Below, one piece after another: positions 1 to 11,760 of a stretch of DNA of 64,000 bases. The DNA comes from Fimbriimonadaceae bacterium (GTDB lineage Bacteria; Armatimonadota; UBA10988), in NCBI GenBank assembly GCA_020850355.1, contig JADZEX010000062.1, forward strand, positions 1 through 64,000. Reading direction: 5' to 3'. The notes beneath the pieces were generated by a model. That model saw only the letters and a program-made list of their open reading frames with translations. It searched no databases and was not told the DNA's origin. A program made the translations under genes and the position numbers. Position 1 is the first letter of the stretch, and each line of letters starts with the position of its first letter.

Positions 1-29
1 ACGCTGCTCCGTGCTCCGCCCACCAAACC

Positions 30-489
30 CCACCAGCTTGTCCTGAGCCGGCCGTCCGCGGCCGAGTCGAAGGGCGGAGTCGCCGGACCCACGGGCAGCA
101 TCCGGGGCCGACCGGGTGCCTCGCCCTTCGACTCGGCTCCTTCGGAGCCGGCTCAGGACAAGCAGTTCAGGTGCTGGCAGCGCCCCAGGATCGGGCCGCC
201 ATCGCCGGGCCCGGCCACCCCTCCTGCCAAACCCCACCAGCTTGTCCTGAGCCGGCCGTCCGCGGCCGAGTCGAAGGGCGGAGTTGCCGGACCAACTGCC
301 AGCACGCTGCTCCGTGCTCCGCCCACCAAACCCCACCAGCTTGTCCTGAGCCGGCCGTCCGCGGCCGAGTCGAAGGGCGGAGTCGCCGGACCAACCGCCA
401 GCCTGCTGCTACGTGCTCCGCCTACCAACCCCCACCAGCTTGTCCTGAGCCGGCCGTCCGCGGCCGAGTCGAAGGGCGGAGTCGCCGGA
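30..489. repeat. Array of REP-like palindromic repeats (four direct copies)
   Basis: Four near-identical 58-bp cores lie at 30-87, 234-291, 333-390 and 432-489. The last three are spaced exactly 99 bp apart, and flanking sequence is also partly repeated (1-29 resembles 304-332). Each core has the conserved edges TTGTCCTGAGC and GAGTCGAAGGGC around an inverted repeat GGCCG-TCCG-CGGCC, so each can fold into a hairpin. An inverted copy lies between the first and second direct copies. The whole 1-511 stretch has no credible gene, and apparent reading frames across it only translate the repeat. The motif resembles the widely dispersed intergenic CCTGAGC...GTCGAAGG palindromes seen in many bacterial genomes, which is recollection of the family and not a search result. 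Confidence 0.85.
122..162 (-). repeat. Inverted, sequence-diverged copy of the palindromic repeat
   Basis: Reading the minus strand gives the same outer blocks (TTGTCCTGAGC and GAGTCGAAGGGC) as the four direct copies. The centre differs: CGGCTCC-TTC-GGAGCCG (134-150) replaces GGCCG-TCCG-CGGCC. Both arms changed together, so the hairpin is kept. That argues that the folded structure matters and that this is the same element type in opposite orientation. Confidence 0.8.
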
Positions 490-511
490 CCAGGCCGGAC
501 GGGAGCCTCTC

Positions 512-1444
512 ATGCTAACCGCCCCTAGCATCGACCGCCGGCCGCGGGTGCCGGGCGATCCGGTGGTGTCTGTGGTGATCCCGGCCTGGCGCCCTTGGCG
601 GCTGGCCGAGGTGGTGGGCAGTGTGCGGGCACAGACGCTGGCCGGCTGGGAGCTGATCGTCGTCGACGACGGCTCGCCGGAACCGGTGGTGGTTGACGGC
701 GACGACCTGGTCTTGGTGCGGCAGGCCAACAGCGGACCTGGGGCCGCGCGCAATCTGGGTGTCGAGCTGGCGCGAGCGCCGCTGGTGGCGTTCTTGGACA
801 GCGATGATCTGTGGGCACCGGGCAAGCTGGCGGCCCAGGCGAGGCTGCACCAGGGCGCGCCGGAGGTGGTGCTGTCGGCCACCAATGCGCGCTACCTCAC
901 GGCGGCTGGCTCGGAGCTGGGGCGGGCTGGCGAGCGGTACGGGCTGGCCGGACCGCAGATCCCCTACGGCCGGCTGTTCCACGAGAACTGCCTGGTGACC
1001 TCGGCGGTGATGGTCCAGCGCGAGGCCTTCCGCCGGACCCGCGGCTTCGACACCGTGCGGCGCGGCGCCGAAGACTACGCCGCCTGGCTGCGCATCGGGC
1101 GGCTCGGCGAGATCGGCTACCTTGACGAACCGCTGGTGGACTACCTGGTCAGCGACAGCGGCCTGACCGGCGCCGGCGCGCGGGCCGGCGACTGGCACAC
1201 CAACGAACTGGCGGTCTACGCCGAGATCCTGGCCGAATACCCCGAGCTGCGGCGGGCGCCCTTCGTGGCAGGCGCGCTGGCCCGGGCGGAGTTCGACGCC
1301 GGTTGGGGCCACCTCAGCCGGCGCGAGTGGGCGGCGGCGCGCGGCGCCTTTGCCCGGGCGCTGTGGCAGCGGCCACAGCGGCTGAAGACCTGGCTGAACC
1401 TGGCCCGAGCGACGCTGCACCTGGCGCCGGGCGGCGGGAGATAA
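512..1444 (+). CDS. Family 2 glycosyltransferase
   Basis: This 310-residue protein opens with a GT-A fold typical of GT2 enzymes: VSVVIPAW near residue 20, then ELIVVDDGSP with the nucleotide-sugar-binding aspartates, GPGAARNLG, and FLDSDDLW carrying the DXD-like metal-binding motif. Such enzymes move a sugar from a nucleotide-sugar donor to a cell-envelope acceptor. The substrate cannot be read from sequence. The C-terminal third is alpha-helical and has no membrane segment. The ATG at 512 follows a GGGAG element by about 7 bases and lies just downstream of the repeat array. It ends two bases before cimA starts, so the two are probably co-transcribed although their functions look unrelated. 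Confidence 0.85.
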   Translation: MLTAPSIDRRPRVPGDPVVSVVIPAWRPWRLAEVVGSVRAQTLAGWELIVVDDGSPEPVVVDGDDLVLVRQANSGPGAARNLGVELARAPLVAFLDSDDLWAPGKLAAQARLHQGAPEVVLSATNARYLTAAGSELGRAGERYGLAGPQIPYGRLFHENCLVTSAVMVQREAFRRTRGFDTVRRGAEDYAAWLRIGRLGEIGYLDEPLVDYLVSDSGLTGAGARAGDWHTNELAVYAEILAEYPELRRAPFVAGALARAEFDAGWGHLSRREWAAARGAFARALWQRPQRLKTWLNLARATLHLAPGGGR

Positions 1445-1446
1445 CG

Positions 1447-3018
1447 ATGGCGACGATCGAAATCTACGACACTACTCTGCGGGACGGCGCGCAGGCCGAG
1501 GGGATCAACTTCTCGGTGGAGGACAAGCTCCGGATCACCCAGGCGCTCGACGACCTGGGAGTGGCCTACATCGAGGGCGGCTGGCCGAACCCGACGCACG
1601 CCGCCGATGTCGAGTTCTTCGAGCGGGTCCGCGAGCTGCCGCTGCGACACGCCCGGGTCGCCGCCTTCGGTTCCACGCGGCGGGCCAAGCTCTCGGCGGC
1701 AGAAGACCCGCAGTTGCAGGCCTTGCTTGACACCGGCACGCCGGCCGTGACCATCGTCGGCAAGTCCTGGATGTTTCACGTGCAGGAGGTCCTGCGGACC
1801 ACCGCGGCCACCAATCTGGCGATGATCGAGTCCAGCGTGCGCTACCTCCAGGAGGCCGGCCGGATCGTGATCTACGACGCCGAGCACTTCTACGACGCCT
1901 ACGCCGCCGACGCGCAGTACGCCGAGGAGACCCTCCGCGCCGCGCTGGCCGGAGGCGCCGACCGGCTGGTGCTTTGCGACACCAACGGCGGCACGCTGCC
2001 GTTGACACTGTACACCGTGACCCGGGCGATGGTCGAGAAGTTCGGCGCGCGGGTCGGGATTCACACCCACAACGACGCCGGCTGCGCGGTGGCCAACGCG
2101 ATGCTCGGCGTGAAGGCCGGCGCGGTGCAGGTGCAGGGCACCATCAACGGCTTTGGCGAACGGTGCGGCAACGCCAACCTCTGCCAGATCATCCCGAACC
2201 TGGCCCTGAAGCTCGGCCACAGCGCCCTGGCTGCCGGGCAGTTGCCGCAGTTGACCGCGGCCAGCCGGCTGGTCAGCGAGCTGGCCAACCAGCCCCACGA
2301 CGAGCGCCAGGGCTACGTCGGGGCCAGCGCCTTCGCCCACAAGGGCGGCCTGCACATCGACGCGATGCACAAGAATCCGCGGGCCTACGAGCATGTCGAG
2401 CCCGAGACCGTCGGCAATCAGCGCCGGATCCTGCTGAGCGATCAGTCGGGCACCACGACGCTGGCCTGGAAGCTGGAGCGGATGTACCCCGGCCTGGACA
2501 AGCAGAGCGCCGGCGCCAAGAGGCTGCTGCGGCAACTGAAGGACCTGGAGGCCGACGGTTACCAGTTCGAGGCCGCCGAGGCGAGCTTCGAGCTGCGGGC
2601 CCACCGCGCTCTGGGCGACCTGGCGCCGTGCTTCGAGCTGGTGAAGTACCGCGTGCGCCTGGACCGCATCGCGGAGCAGGGCACGGTGCATGAGGCGACC
2701 GTCAAGATCGCCGTGGGCGACCAGGAGCGGCATACCGTGGCAGAGGGCAACGGACCGGTCGACGCGCTCAGCCTGGCGCTCCGCAAGGCCCTGGTGGAGT
2801 TCTACCCGCTGGTCGAGCAACTGCAACTGGTGGACTACAAGGTGCGCGTGCTGAACAGCCGCTCGGGTACCGCGGCGCGGGTGCGCGTGCTGATCGAAAG
2901 CCGCCTCAACGGCCGCGAGTTCGGCACCGTTGGGGTCAGCGAGGACATCGTCGAGGCGAGTTGGGAGGCGCTGGTCGACAGCGTCGAGTACGGCCTGCTG
3001 GTCGCCTCGCGCGCCTGA
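1447..3018 (+). CDS. cimA: (R)-citramalate synthase
   Basis: The enzyme condenses acetyl-CoA with pyruvate to (R)-citramalate, the first step of threonine-independent isoleucine synthesis, in the cytoplasm. The start shows the HMGL-like TIM-barrel signature YDTTLRDGAQAEGINFS, and metal ligands appear in HTHNDAGCAVAN near residue 205. AFAHKGGLHIDA and the C-terminal LeuA-type regulatory dimerisation domain (about residues 385-523) follow. The 523-residue length matches CimA rather than the shorter homocitrate synthases. The ATG at 1447 has GGGAG 6 bases upstream; an upstream in-frame start would only add shadow sequence from the preceding gene. CimA would feed 2-oxobutyrate to the IlvBN encoded at 33003-35236. 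2-Isopropylmalate synthase is the alternative, but the N-terminal wording favours CimA. Confidence 0.9.
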   Translation: MATIEIYDTTLRDGAQAEGINFSVEDKLRITQALDDLGVAYIEGGWPNPTHAADVEFFERVRELPLRHARVAAFGSTRRAKLSAAEDPQLQALLDTGTPAVTIVGKSWMFHVQEVLRTTAATNLAMIESSVRYLQEAGRIVIYDAEHFYDAYAADAQYAEETLRAALAGGADRLVLCDTNGGTLPLTLYTVTRAMVEKFGARVGIHTHNDAGCAVANAMLGVKAGAVQVQGTINGFGERCGNANLCQIIPNLALKLGHSALAAGQLPQLTAASRLVSELANQPHDERQGYVGASAFAHKGGLHIDAMHKNPRAYEHVEPETVGNQRRILLSDQSGTTTLAWKLERMYPGLDKQSAGAKRLLRQLKDLEADGYQFEAAEASFELRAHRALGDLAPCFELVKYRVRLDRIAEQGTVHEATVKIAVGDQERHTVAEGNGPVDALSLALRKALVEFYPLVEQLQLVDYKVRVLNSRSGTAARVRVLIESRLNGREFGTVGVSEDIVEASWEALVDSVEYGLLVASRA

Positions 3019-3036
3019 GCGGGGTGCCCCGCGGCA

Positions 3037-3064
3037 ACGGGGGCCCGGTCGGCCGGGCCCCCGT
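3037..3064. terminator. Bidirectional hairpin between converging genes
   Basis: A perfect 12-bp stem (3037-3048 with 3053-3064) and a TCGG tetraloop lie between the ends of cimA and the facing dihydroorotate-dehydrogenase-like gene. No T tract follows on either strand, so it may stop polymerase only weakly or act mainly as an mRNA 3' end. Confidence 0.6.
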
Positions 3065-3083
3065 CTGCTTCGCGGACTGCCAG

Positions 3084-4076
3084 CTACATCGAGAAGCTGC
3101 GCAGCACGTGCATGTAGTTGGCGCGCTCGTAGGCGTTAGTGTCGGGGCAGCGCTGCAGGTTCATGCTGCCCTGCATCTGCGTCAGGTCGACGTACTCGTT
3201 GCTCTCCATCCACTGCGCCACGTCGGACTTCACCGCGGCCAGCCAGCTCGGGCCCTTCAGGAAGAGGGCGCTGACCATCTGCACGGCATGGGCGCCGCAC
3301 ATGATCGACTTGACCGCGTCGAGGTGGCTGTGGACGCCGCCGCTGACGGCCAGGCTGGTCTCCAGGCGGCCCGAGAGGATCGCCAGCCAGCGCAAGCGCA
3401 GCAACAGCTCGGAGCTGTCACTGAGCCGCAGCGAGCGCACCACTGCCAGCTCCTCGACGTCGATGTCGGGCTGGTAGAAGCGGTTGAAGAGCACCAGCCC
3501 GGCGGCGCCGGCGGCGCAGAGCTGCTGCGCCACGTGGGCCATCGAGGTGTAGAACGGCGAGAGCTTGACAGCGAGCGGGATGGTCACCGCCTGCCTCACG
3601 GCGCGAACCATCTCGACCGTCCGCGCCTCGATCCCCTCACCGCTCTCGTTGATGCTGGTGGCCAGGTAGTAGGCGTTCAGTTCCAGCGCAGCGGCGCCGG
3701 CCTGCTCGATCAGCTTGGCGTAGTCGAGCCAGCCGCCCAGGCTGCTGCCGTTGAGGCTGCCGATCACCGGCAGATCGCAGGAGGCCTTGATCTTGGCGAC
3801 GTGCTCGAGGTACTCCTCGGGCCCCAGCCGGAAGGCTTCCGGCGTCGGGAAGTAGGTCAGCGCTTCGGCGTGCGCGTCGGAGCGGCCGTCCACGGCGCCG
3901 TAGGTGGCGAGCTGCTCGCCGACGATCTGCTCCTCGAACAGCGACTGCAGCACAATCGCCGCCGCGCCGGCGTCTTCGAAGCGCCGCACCGTGTCCAGGT
4001 CCTCGCTCATCTTCGAGGCGCCGGGCATGAAGGGGTGCGGCAAGTCCAGGCCGAGGTATTTCGTTGACAGGTCCAT
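3084..4076 (-). CDS. Dihydroorotate dehydrogenase-like protein (NifJ-associated)
   Basis: This 330-residue protein is a flavin-binding TIM barrel of the dihydroorotate dehydrogenase superfamily. It starts MDLSTKYLGLDLPHPF, has the PVIGSLNGSS strand, SGGVHSHLDAVKSIM near the FMN phosphate site, and AHAVQMVSALF. Proteins of this subgroup are commonly annotated 'dihydroorotate dehydrogenase-like' and are often encoded beside pyruvate:ferredoxin oxidoreductase, as here, rather than with pyrimidine genes. The canonical catalytic Cys/Ser region of true PyrD is not obvious, so pyrimidine synthesis should not be assumed. It follows nifJ on the same strand by 63 bp, with a hairpin in the gap. A role linked to NifJ or to reduction of a pyrimidine-like substrate is inference. 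Confidence 0.8.
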   Translation of the reverse strand: MDLSTKYLGLDLPHPFMPGASKMSEDLDTVRRFEDAGAAAIVLQSLFEEQIVGEQLATYGAVDGRSDAHAEALTYFPTPEAFRLGPEEYLEHVAKIKASCDLPVIGSLNGSSLGGWLDYAKLIEQAGAAALELNAYYLATSINESGEGIEARTVEMVRAVRQAVTIPLAVKLSPFYTSMAHVAQQLCAAGAAGLVLFNRFYQPDIDVEELAVVRSLRLSDSSELLLRLRWLAILSGRLETSLAVSGGVHSHLDAVKSIMCGAHAVQMVSALFLKGPSWLAAVKSDVAQWMESNEYVDLTQMQGSMNLQRCPDTNAYERANYMHVLRSFSM

Positions 4077-4095
4077 CAGGTATCCTCCCTGACAG

Positions 4096-4133
4096 GCCGC
4101 GGCGGGCCGGCTGGTCGGCCCGCCCGCCGCGGC
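4096..4133 (-). terminator. Intergenic hairpin between nifJ and its downstream gene
   Basis: GCCGCGGCGGG pairs with CCCGCCGCGGC, continued by three further base pairs after a 4-nt bulge, in the 63-bp gap between nifJ and the dihydroorotate-dehydrogenase-like gene. There is no T tract. It could protect the nifJ mRNA end or reduce read-through within the operon. Confidence 0.4.
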
Positions 4134-4139
4134 GCAGAG

Positions 4140-7727
<3,588 letters not shown>

Positions 7728-8043
7728 CAGGTACTCCTTCACAGCGTTGTCCACCGCGTCCGGCACAGCGGCGGTGTCGCCCGGTCCAGCCGGGCGGGGG
7801 TCGCCCTCCGCGGTCAACGACACCGCACCAAGACAGGAATCCGACAGCGTAGCGGCGGAAAGTCCGTCGGCGGCGACCCTGACGCCAGGACAGCGGCCCG
7901 GCCGACTACGCTTCCAGCGGCCCCGCCGGCCCTGCAGCAGCCGGGTCAGCGACGAGACGATTCCTCTGCTTTGCAATCGAATCGCCACATTTGGAAGGGA
8001 GCCGCCCGGTCCTGGCGAAGCGGGCCTGGGGTGACCCGCCACG
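7728..8043. other. Intergenic stretch between divergent nifJ and transporter genes, no gene seen
   Basis: About 316 bp without a supportable reading frame. It contains the nifJ ribosome-binding site next to 7728. I could not identify a convincing promoter for nifJ: a TTGACC element is present on the minus strand but has no good -10 at the right distance. No tRNA, riboswitch or repeat was recognised. Confidence 0.5.
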
Positions 8044-8072
8044 TTGACGGTGCGCAGCCGGCCGGGTAGACT
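8044..8072 (+). promoter_or_regulatory. Sigma-70-type promoter of the transporter gene
   Basis: TTGACG at 8044-8049 and TAGACT at 8067-8072 are separated by 17 bp. Transcription would start near 8079, leaving a short leader with the GAGGAG ribosome-binding site at 8103-8108 before the ATG at 8117. Confidence 0.65.
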
Positions 8073-8116
8073 GCGCGCGACACGGGGTGGAGTTCGCTCG
8101 CCGAGGAGATGCGCTG

Positions 8117-9469
8117 ATGGCCGAAGCGGAAGCACCGCGCGATCCAGGGATTGTCTGGAAGCTGTCGGTGGTGATTTTCCTGCAGTTCTTCATCTGGGGC
8201 TCGTGGTACCTGTCGGTCAGCCTCTACATGATCCACCACCAGATGGAGCAGGGCTGCTACTACGCCTACACCGCCGGACCGCTGGCGGCGATCGTCACGC
8301 CCATCTTGATGGGCCTGCTGGTGGACCGCTTCTTCAACTCCGAGAAGGTGCTGGGTGCGCTGTTCGCCCTCGGCGGGGTCTTCATGATCCTGCTGCCGTG
8401 GGTCGGCAACCTGCCGGGCACCCCCGTCCCGGGCGTTGACAAGGCCTTCTCGGTCGAGCTGTTTGGGCAGACGGCCAACAAGAGCCTTGTCTTCAACGTG
8501 CTGGTCTTCCTGCATATGCTCTGCTACATGCCGACCCTCGGCCTGACCGCCAGCCTCTCGTTCTTCCACATGCCGAAGGGCTCCACGCAGTTCCCGCTGA
8601 TTCGGCTGTGGGGCACCATCGGCTGGATCGTCGCCGGCTTCGTGCTGGCTTTCGTGTTCACCAACAAGGCCGCCGGCATCGAGGGCGCGCACAGCGATGT
8701 GCAGTTCTACATGGGCGGCGGCGCCGGCCTGCTGCTCGGCCTGTTCTGCGCCTTCGGCCTGCCCGCCACGCCGGCCCCCAAGAAAGGCCAGCCGCTCGAC
8801 GTGCGGGCGCTCCTGTTCATGGACGCCTGGCAGCAGATGAAGTCGCGCTCGTTCGCCGTCTTCATCATCTGCTCGTTCCTGGTCTGCATTCCGCTGGCCG
8901 CCTACTACGCCTCGCTGCAGCAGCAGATGGAGGCGATGCAGATGCAGCGGATCACCGCGATGAAGAACATCGGCACCTTCGTCGAGGCCGGCATGATGTT
9001 CGCGATGCCGTTCTTCCTGCGCAGCCTGGGCGTCAAGAAGATGATCGGCATCGGGATCCTGGCCTGGGTGGTGCGCTACGTCTGCTTCGCCCTGGGCGCC
9101 GGGACCACCCCGAGCGCGCATGCCCTCGTGATCTTCGGCATTGCGCTCCACGGCTTCTGCTACGACTTCTTCTTCGTCACCGGGCAGATCTACGTCGACA
9201 ACAGCACCCCCGCCAGCGTCCGGGGGCAGTGCCAAGGGATGAACATCCTGTTCACCCAGGGCCTTGGCCTCTGGCTCGGTGCGATGGTTGCCAACGGGTT
9301 CGCCCAGCGCGCCTTCCACGGCGTTTCGCAGGCCACCACCGAGGCGCTGCCGCTGTGGCCCGGCCTGTGGTGGCCGCTGGCGGGGATCGCAGCGGTGGTG
9401 CTGGTGGTCTTCCTGCTGCTCTTCAAGGACGAGGGCAAGATCGAGGCCGCCGAGCAGCCGGTCGGCTGA
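8117..9469 (+). CDS. MFS transporter, nucleoside:H+ symporter type
   Basis: A 450-residue polytopic inner-membrane protein with about twelve hydrophobic segments. The opening segment LSVVIFLQFFIWGSWYLSVS and the loop around RLWGTIGWIVAGFVL are typical of the nucleoside:H+ symporter (NupG/XapB-like) branch of the major facilitator superfamily. The conserved end contains GFCYDFFFVTGQIYVD. In environmental bacteria this family also includes sugar or unknown-substrate carriers, so the substrate is left open. The ATG at 8117 is chosen for its GAGGAG box 8 bases upstream; an in-frame start at 8087 would add MEFARRGDAL without a good site. It is transcribed from its own promoter and followed by a strong hairpin, so it appears monocistronic. 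Confidence 0.85.
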   Translation: MAEAEAPRDPGIVWKLSVVIFLQFFIWGSWYLSVSLYMIHHQMEQGCYYAYTAGPLAAIVTPILMGLLVDRFFNSEKVLGALFALGGVFMILLPWVGNLPGTPVPGVDKAFSVELFGQTANKSLVFNVLVFLHMLCYMPTLGLTASLSFFHMPKGSTQFPLIRLWGTIGWIVAGFVLAFVFTNKAAGIEGAHSDVQFYMGGGAGLLLGLFCAFGLPATPAPKKGQPLDVRALLFMDAWQQMKSRSFAVFIICSFLVCIPLAAYYASLQQQMEAMQMQRITAMKNIGTFVEAGMMFAMPFFLRSLGVKKMIGIGILAWVVRYVCFALGAGTTPSAHALVIFGIALHGFCYDFFFVTGQIYVDNSTPASVRGQCQGMNILFTQGLGLWLGAMVANGFAQRAFHGVSQATTEALPLWPGLWWPLAGIAAVVLVVFLLLFKDEGKIEAAEQPVG

Positions 9470-9486
9470 CCGCAGCGGCCTGGCCT

Positions 9487-9519
9487 CCGCCGACCCCGCC
9501 CGCGTGGTGGGGTCGGCGG
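9487..9519 (+). terminator. Hairpin after the transporter gene
   Basis: CCGCCGACCCC (9487-9497) pairs perfectly with GGGGTCGGCGG (9509-9519) around an 11-nt loop, 17 bp after the transporter stop codon. A weak T-rich run (CTTT) follows. Confidence 0.6.
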
Positions 9520-9584
9520 CTCGCTTTGGGGTAGGCACCTGACAGCCCGCGAGCCAGTCCGCATCGTAGTCGACGGAGGAGCTG

Positions 9585-10229
9585 ATGTTCCGACGGCGGC
9601 TGGTCGCGAAGAAAGAGGAGATTGCCCGGCAGCGGGCCTGGGATTCGGGCACCACGCCCACCGCGCCCGAGCGCCTGCCGCCGGGGCAGCACCTCGTGCG
9701 GCCGGAGCAGTTCCCGATCCTCGACCTCGGCGTCCATCCGCCGTTCGACCCGACGACCTGGGACCTCACCCTCGACGGCGCCGTCAGCCACCCGCTGCGG
9801 ATCGACTGGGAGCAGTTCCGCGCCCTGCCGACGGTCACGCAGACCCGCGACTTCCACTGCGTCACCACCTGGAGCAAGTACGATGTCACCTGGCGCGGCG
9901 TGCCCTTCCGGCACCTCGCCGAGCTGGCCGGCGTGCTCCCTGCCGCGCAGCATGTGATCGCCCATTGCGGCGACCTGGGCTACACCACCAACGTCCCCCT
10001 GGCCGACATGCTGCGAGACGACGTGCTGCTGGCCTACGAGCTGGAGGGCCAGCCGCTGAGCCTGGAGCACGGCGGCCCGGTGCGCACCCTGGTGCCGCAC
10101 CTCTACGCCTGGAAGTCAGCCAAGTTCGTGCGCCGCCTCGAGTTCAGCGAGGTCGACCGACCCGGCTTCTGGGAAGTCCGCGGCTACCACAACGACGGCG
10201 ACCCGTGGGCGGAGGAGCGCTTCGGCTGA
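9585..10229 (+). CDS. Sulfite oxidase-like molybdopterin oxidoreductase
   Basis: A 214-residue protein covering the sulfite-oxidase/YedY (MsrP)-type molybdopterin domain alone. The sequence DFHCVTTWSKYDVTWRGVPF, near residue 90, includes the cysteine expected to bind molybdenum; LVPHLYAWKSAKFVRRLEF and DRPGFWEVRGYHNDGDPW are hallmark segments. There is no signal peptide or heme domain, so it is likely a cytoplasmic short form. Such proteins are annotated as sulfite oxidase-like, with unknown physiological substrates. The ATG at 9585 has GGAGGAG 6-12 bases upstream. The next gene, a sulfatase, starts 65 bp downstream and may be co-transcribed. Confidence 0.88.
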   Translation: MFRRRLVAKKEEIARQRAWDSGTTPTAPERLPPGQHLVRPEQFPILDLGVHPPFDPTTWDLTLDGAVSHPLRIDWEQFRALPTVTQTRDFHCVTTWSKYDVTWRGVPFRHLAELAGVLPAAQHVIAHCGDLGYTTNVPLADMLRDDVLLAYELEGQPLSLEHGGPVRTLVPHLYAWKSAKFVRRLEFSEVDRPGFWEVRGYHNDGDPWAEERFG

Positions 10230-10294
10230 GGCCTCGACAGCCAACCTCGCGGCCAGCTCGAATGGCGCGGTGCGGGCCGGCAACGGAGACCCAG

Positions 10295-11662
10295 GTGGCG
10301 ACCATCACACGGCGGCAGGCCATGCAGTTGGCGGCGGCGGGGACGGCCTGGGCGGCCGGTTGCCGGCGACCCGCGCGCGCCGCCGAGCGACCTCCGCACC
10401 TGATCGTGGTGCTGGCCGATGACCTGGGCGCCAAAGAGCTGTCGTGCTACGGCAGCTCGCGCCACCAGACGCCGTGCCTGGACCGCCTGGCCAGCGAGGG
10501 CACCAGGTTCCGCACCTGCTGGGCGATGCCGCTTTGCACTCCCACCCGCATGGCGCTGATGACGGGGCAGTACGGCTTCCACAACGGCTACCTGGGGATG
10601 GCCAACCCGGCCTACATCCCAGCCAAGACGGCGCCGGAGGCGCAGATTGTCAACCACCTGACGTTCTCCAAAGTGCTGCAACAGGCCGGCTACGCCACCG
10701 CGCTGGCCGGCAAGTGGCAGCTCTCGGGGAAGCTCCCGACGCTGGTCCGTGAAGCCGGCTTCGACGAGTACTGCATGTGGGCCTACGAGGACAACGTCCC
10801 GCCCGGCGTGCGGCACCCGGACTACGAGAACGCCACCCGCACGAGCCGCTACTGGCACCCCTGCCTGGTTCAGAACGGCGAGTACCGGCCGACGCAGCCC
10901 GCTGACTTCGGCCCCGATCTGCTGCACGACTTCGTGGTTGACTTCCTACGGCGCCACCGTGAGCAGCCGTGCTGCGTCTACTACACGTCACTCCTCACCC
11001 ACCAGCCGCGGGTCGAGACGCCCGACCCGGCGCACCCCGGCGAGCGCCGCCCAGCCGGCCTGAAGTCCAACGTCGAATACCTGGACCACCTGGTGGGTCG
11101 GCTCGACGCCGCGCTAAGCGACCTGGGCGTGCGCGACAACACCCTCCTCGTGTTCCTTGGCGACAATGGCACCGGGCAGGAGGGCAAAGGGACCGTCACC
11201 GAGCTCGGCGCCCGCGTGCCCGGCATCATCCGCGGGCCCGGGGTGCGCGCCGGGCAGATTTCGATGGCCGTCACGGATGTCACCGACCTGTACCCCACCC
11301 TGCTGGACTACGCGGGCCTGCCACAACCGGCGGACCACCAACTCGACGGTCGCAGCCTGCGGCCGGTCCTGGAGGGCCGCGCGGAGCGGCATCGCGACTG
11401 GATCTACAGCCATCTCGACGACGGCCGCCTGCTGCGTGATGAGCGCTGGCTGCTGCAGATCGACCGAACCACGCACCGCGAGCACTTCTACGATAGCGGC
11501 ACCAGCCGCAACGGCGACGGCTATCGCGACGTCACTGCTGCGGCCGATCCGACCGTCCTCCAGGCCCGCGCCCGCTTCGCCGCTGTGCTGGACACCATCC
11601 CGCCGCCGCGCCCTCGCCCCGGTACTCAGCCCGGCCGGAACCGTCCCGCTGACCCGGCCTGA
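10295..11662 (+). CDS. Tat-exported sulfatase
   Basis: A 455-residue arylsulfatase-family hydrolase that would cleave sulfate esters after export. The GTG start at 10295 is preferred because GGAG lies six bases upstream and it places a twin-arginine signal (TITRRQAMQLAAAGTA) at the very N-terminus; an ATG at 10262 is possible. LIVVLADDLGAKELSCYGSS gives the metal-binding aspartates, and PLCTPTRMALMTGQ holds the CxPxR motif whose Cys81 would be converted to formylglycine. GDNGTG and DLYPTLLDYAGL are further family motifs. Substrate is unknown. The sulfite-oxidase-like gene upstream suggests, as inference only, a link to sulfur handling. Confidence 0.9.
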   Translation: MATITRRQAMQLAAAGTAWAAGCRRPARAAERPPHLIVVLADDLGAKELSCYGSSRHQTPCLDRLASEGTRFRTCWAMPLCTPTRMALMTGQYGFHNGYLGMANPAYIPAKTAPEAQIVNHLTFSKVLQQAGYATALAGKWQLSGKLPTLVREAGFDEYCMWAYEDNVPPGVRHPDYENATRTSRYWHPCLVQNGEYRPTQPADFGPDLLHDFVVDFLRRHREQPCCVYYTSLLTHQPRVETPDPAHPGERRPAGLKSNVEYLDHLVGRLDAALSDLGVRDNTLLVFLGDNGTGQEGKGTVTELGARVPGIIRGPGVRAGQISMAVTDVTDLYPTLLDYAGLPQPADHQLDGRSLRPVLEGRAERHRDWIYSHLDDGRLLRDERWLLQIDRTTHREHFYDSGTSRNGDGYRDVTAAADPTVLQARARFAAVLDTIPPPRPRPGTQPGRNRPADPA

Positions 11663-11760
11663 CCGACGGACGCCGCCCCGACGGTGCAAGGACTCGGTCG
11701 GCCGTGCCGAACCGGCGACGTTCGGACCGCCAGGCCCGCGGCGAGTGGAGGGCGACCGCG

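Noticed and set aside
30-489. CRISPR-like repeats
   Set aside because: Regular 99-bp period with conserved repeat and apparent spacers could mislead, but the intervening sequence is itself repeated, the repeat is palindromic and 58 bp long, one copy is inverted, and no cas gene is present.
153-511. Open frames across the first 511 bp
   Set aside because: They translate the repeats on both strands (for example repeated GRLRTSWWG), with no start signals or family match.
7728-8135. N-terminal extension of nifJ (about 136 codons)
   Set aside because: The extension lacks family similarity, and the MADRPMVTV start has GAAGGAG directly upstream.
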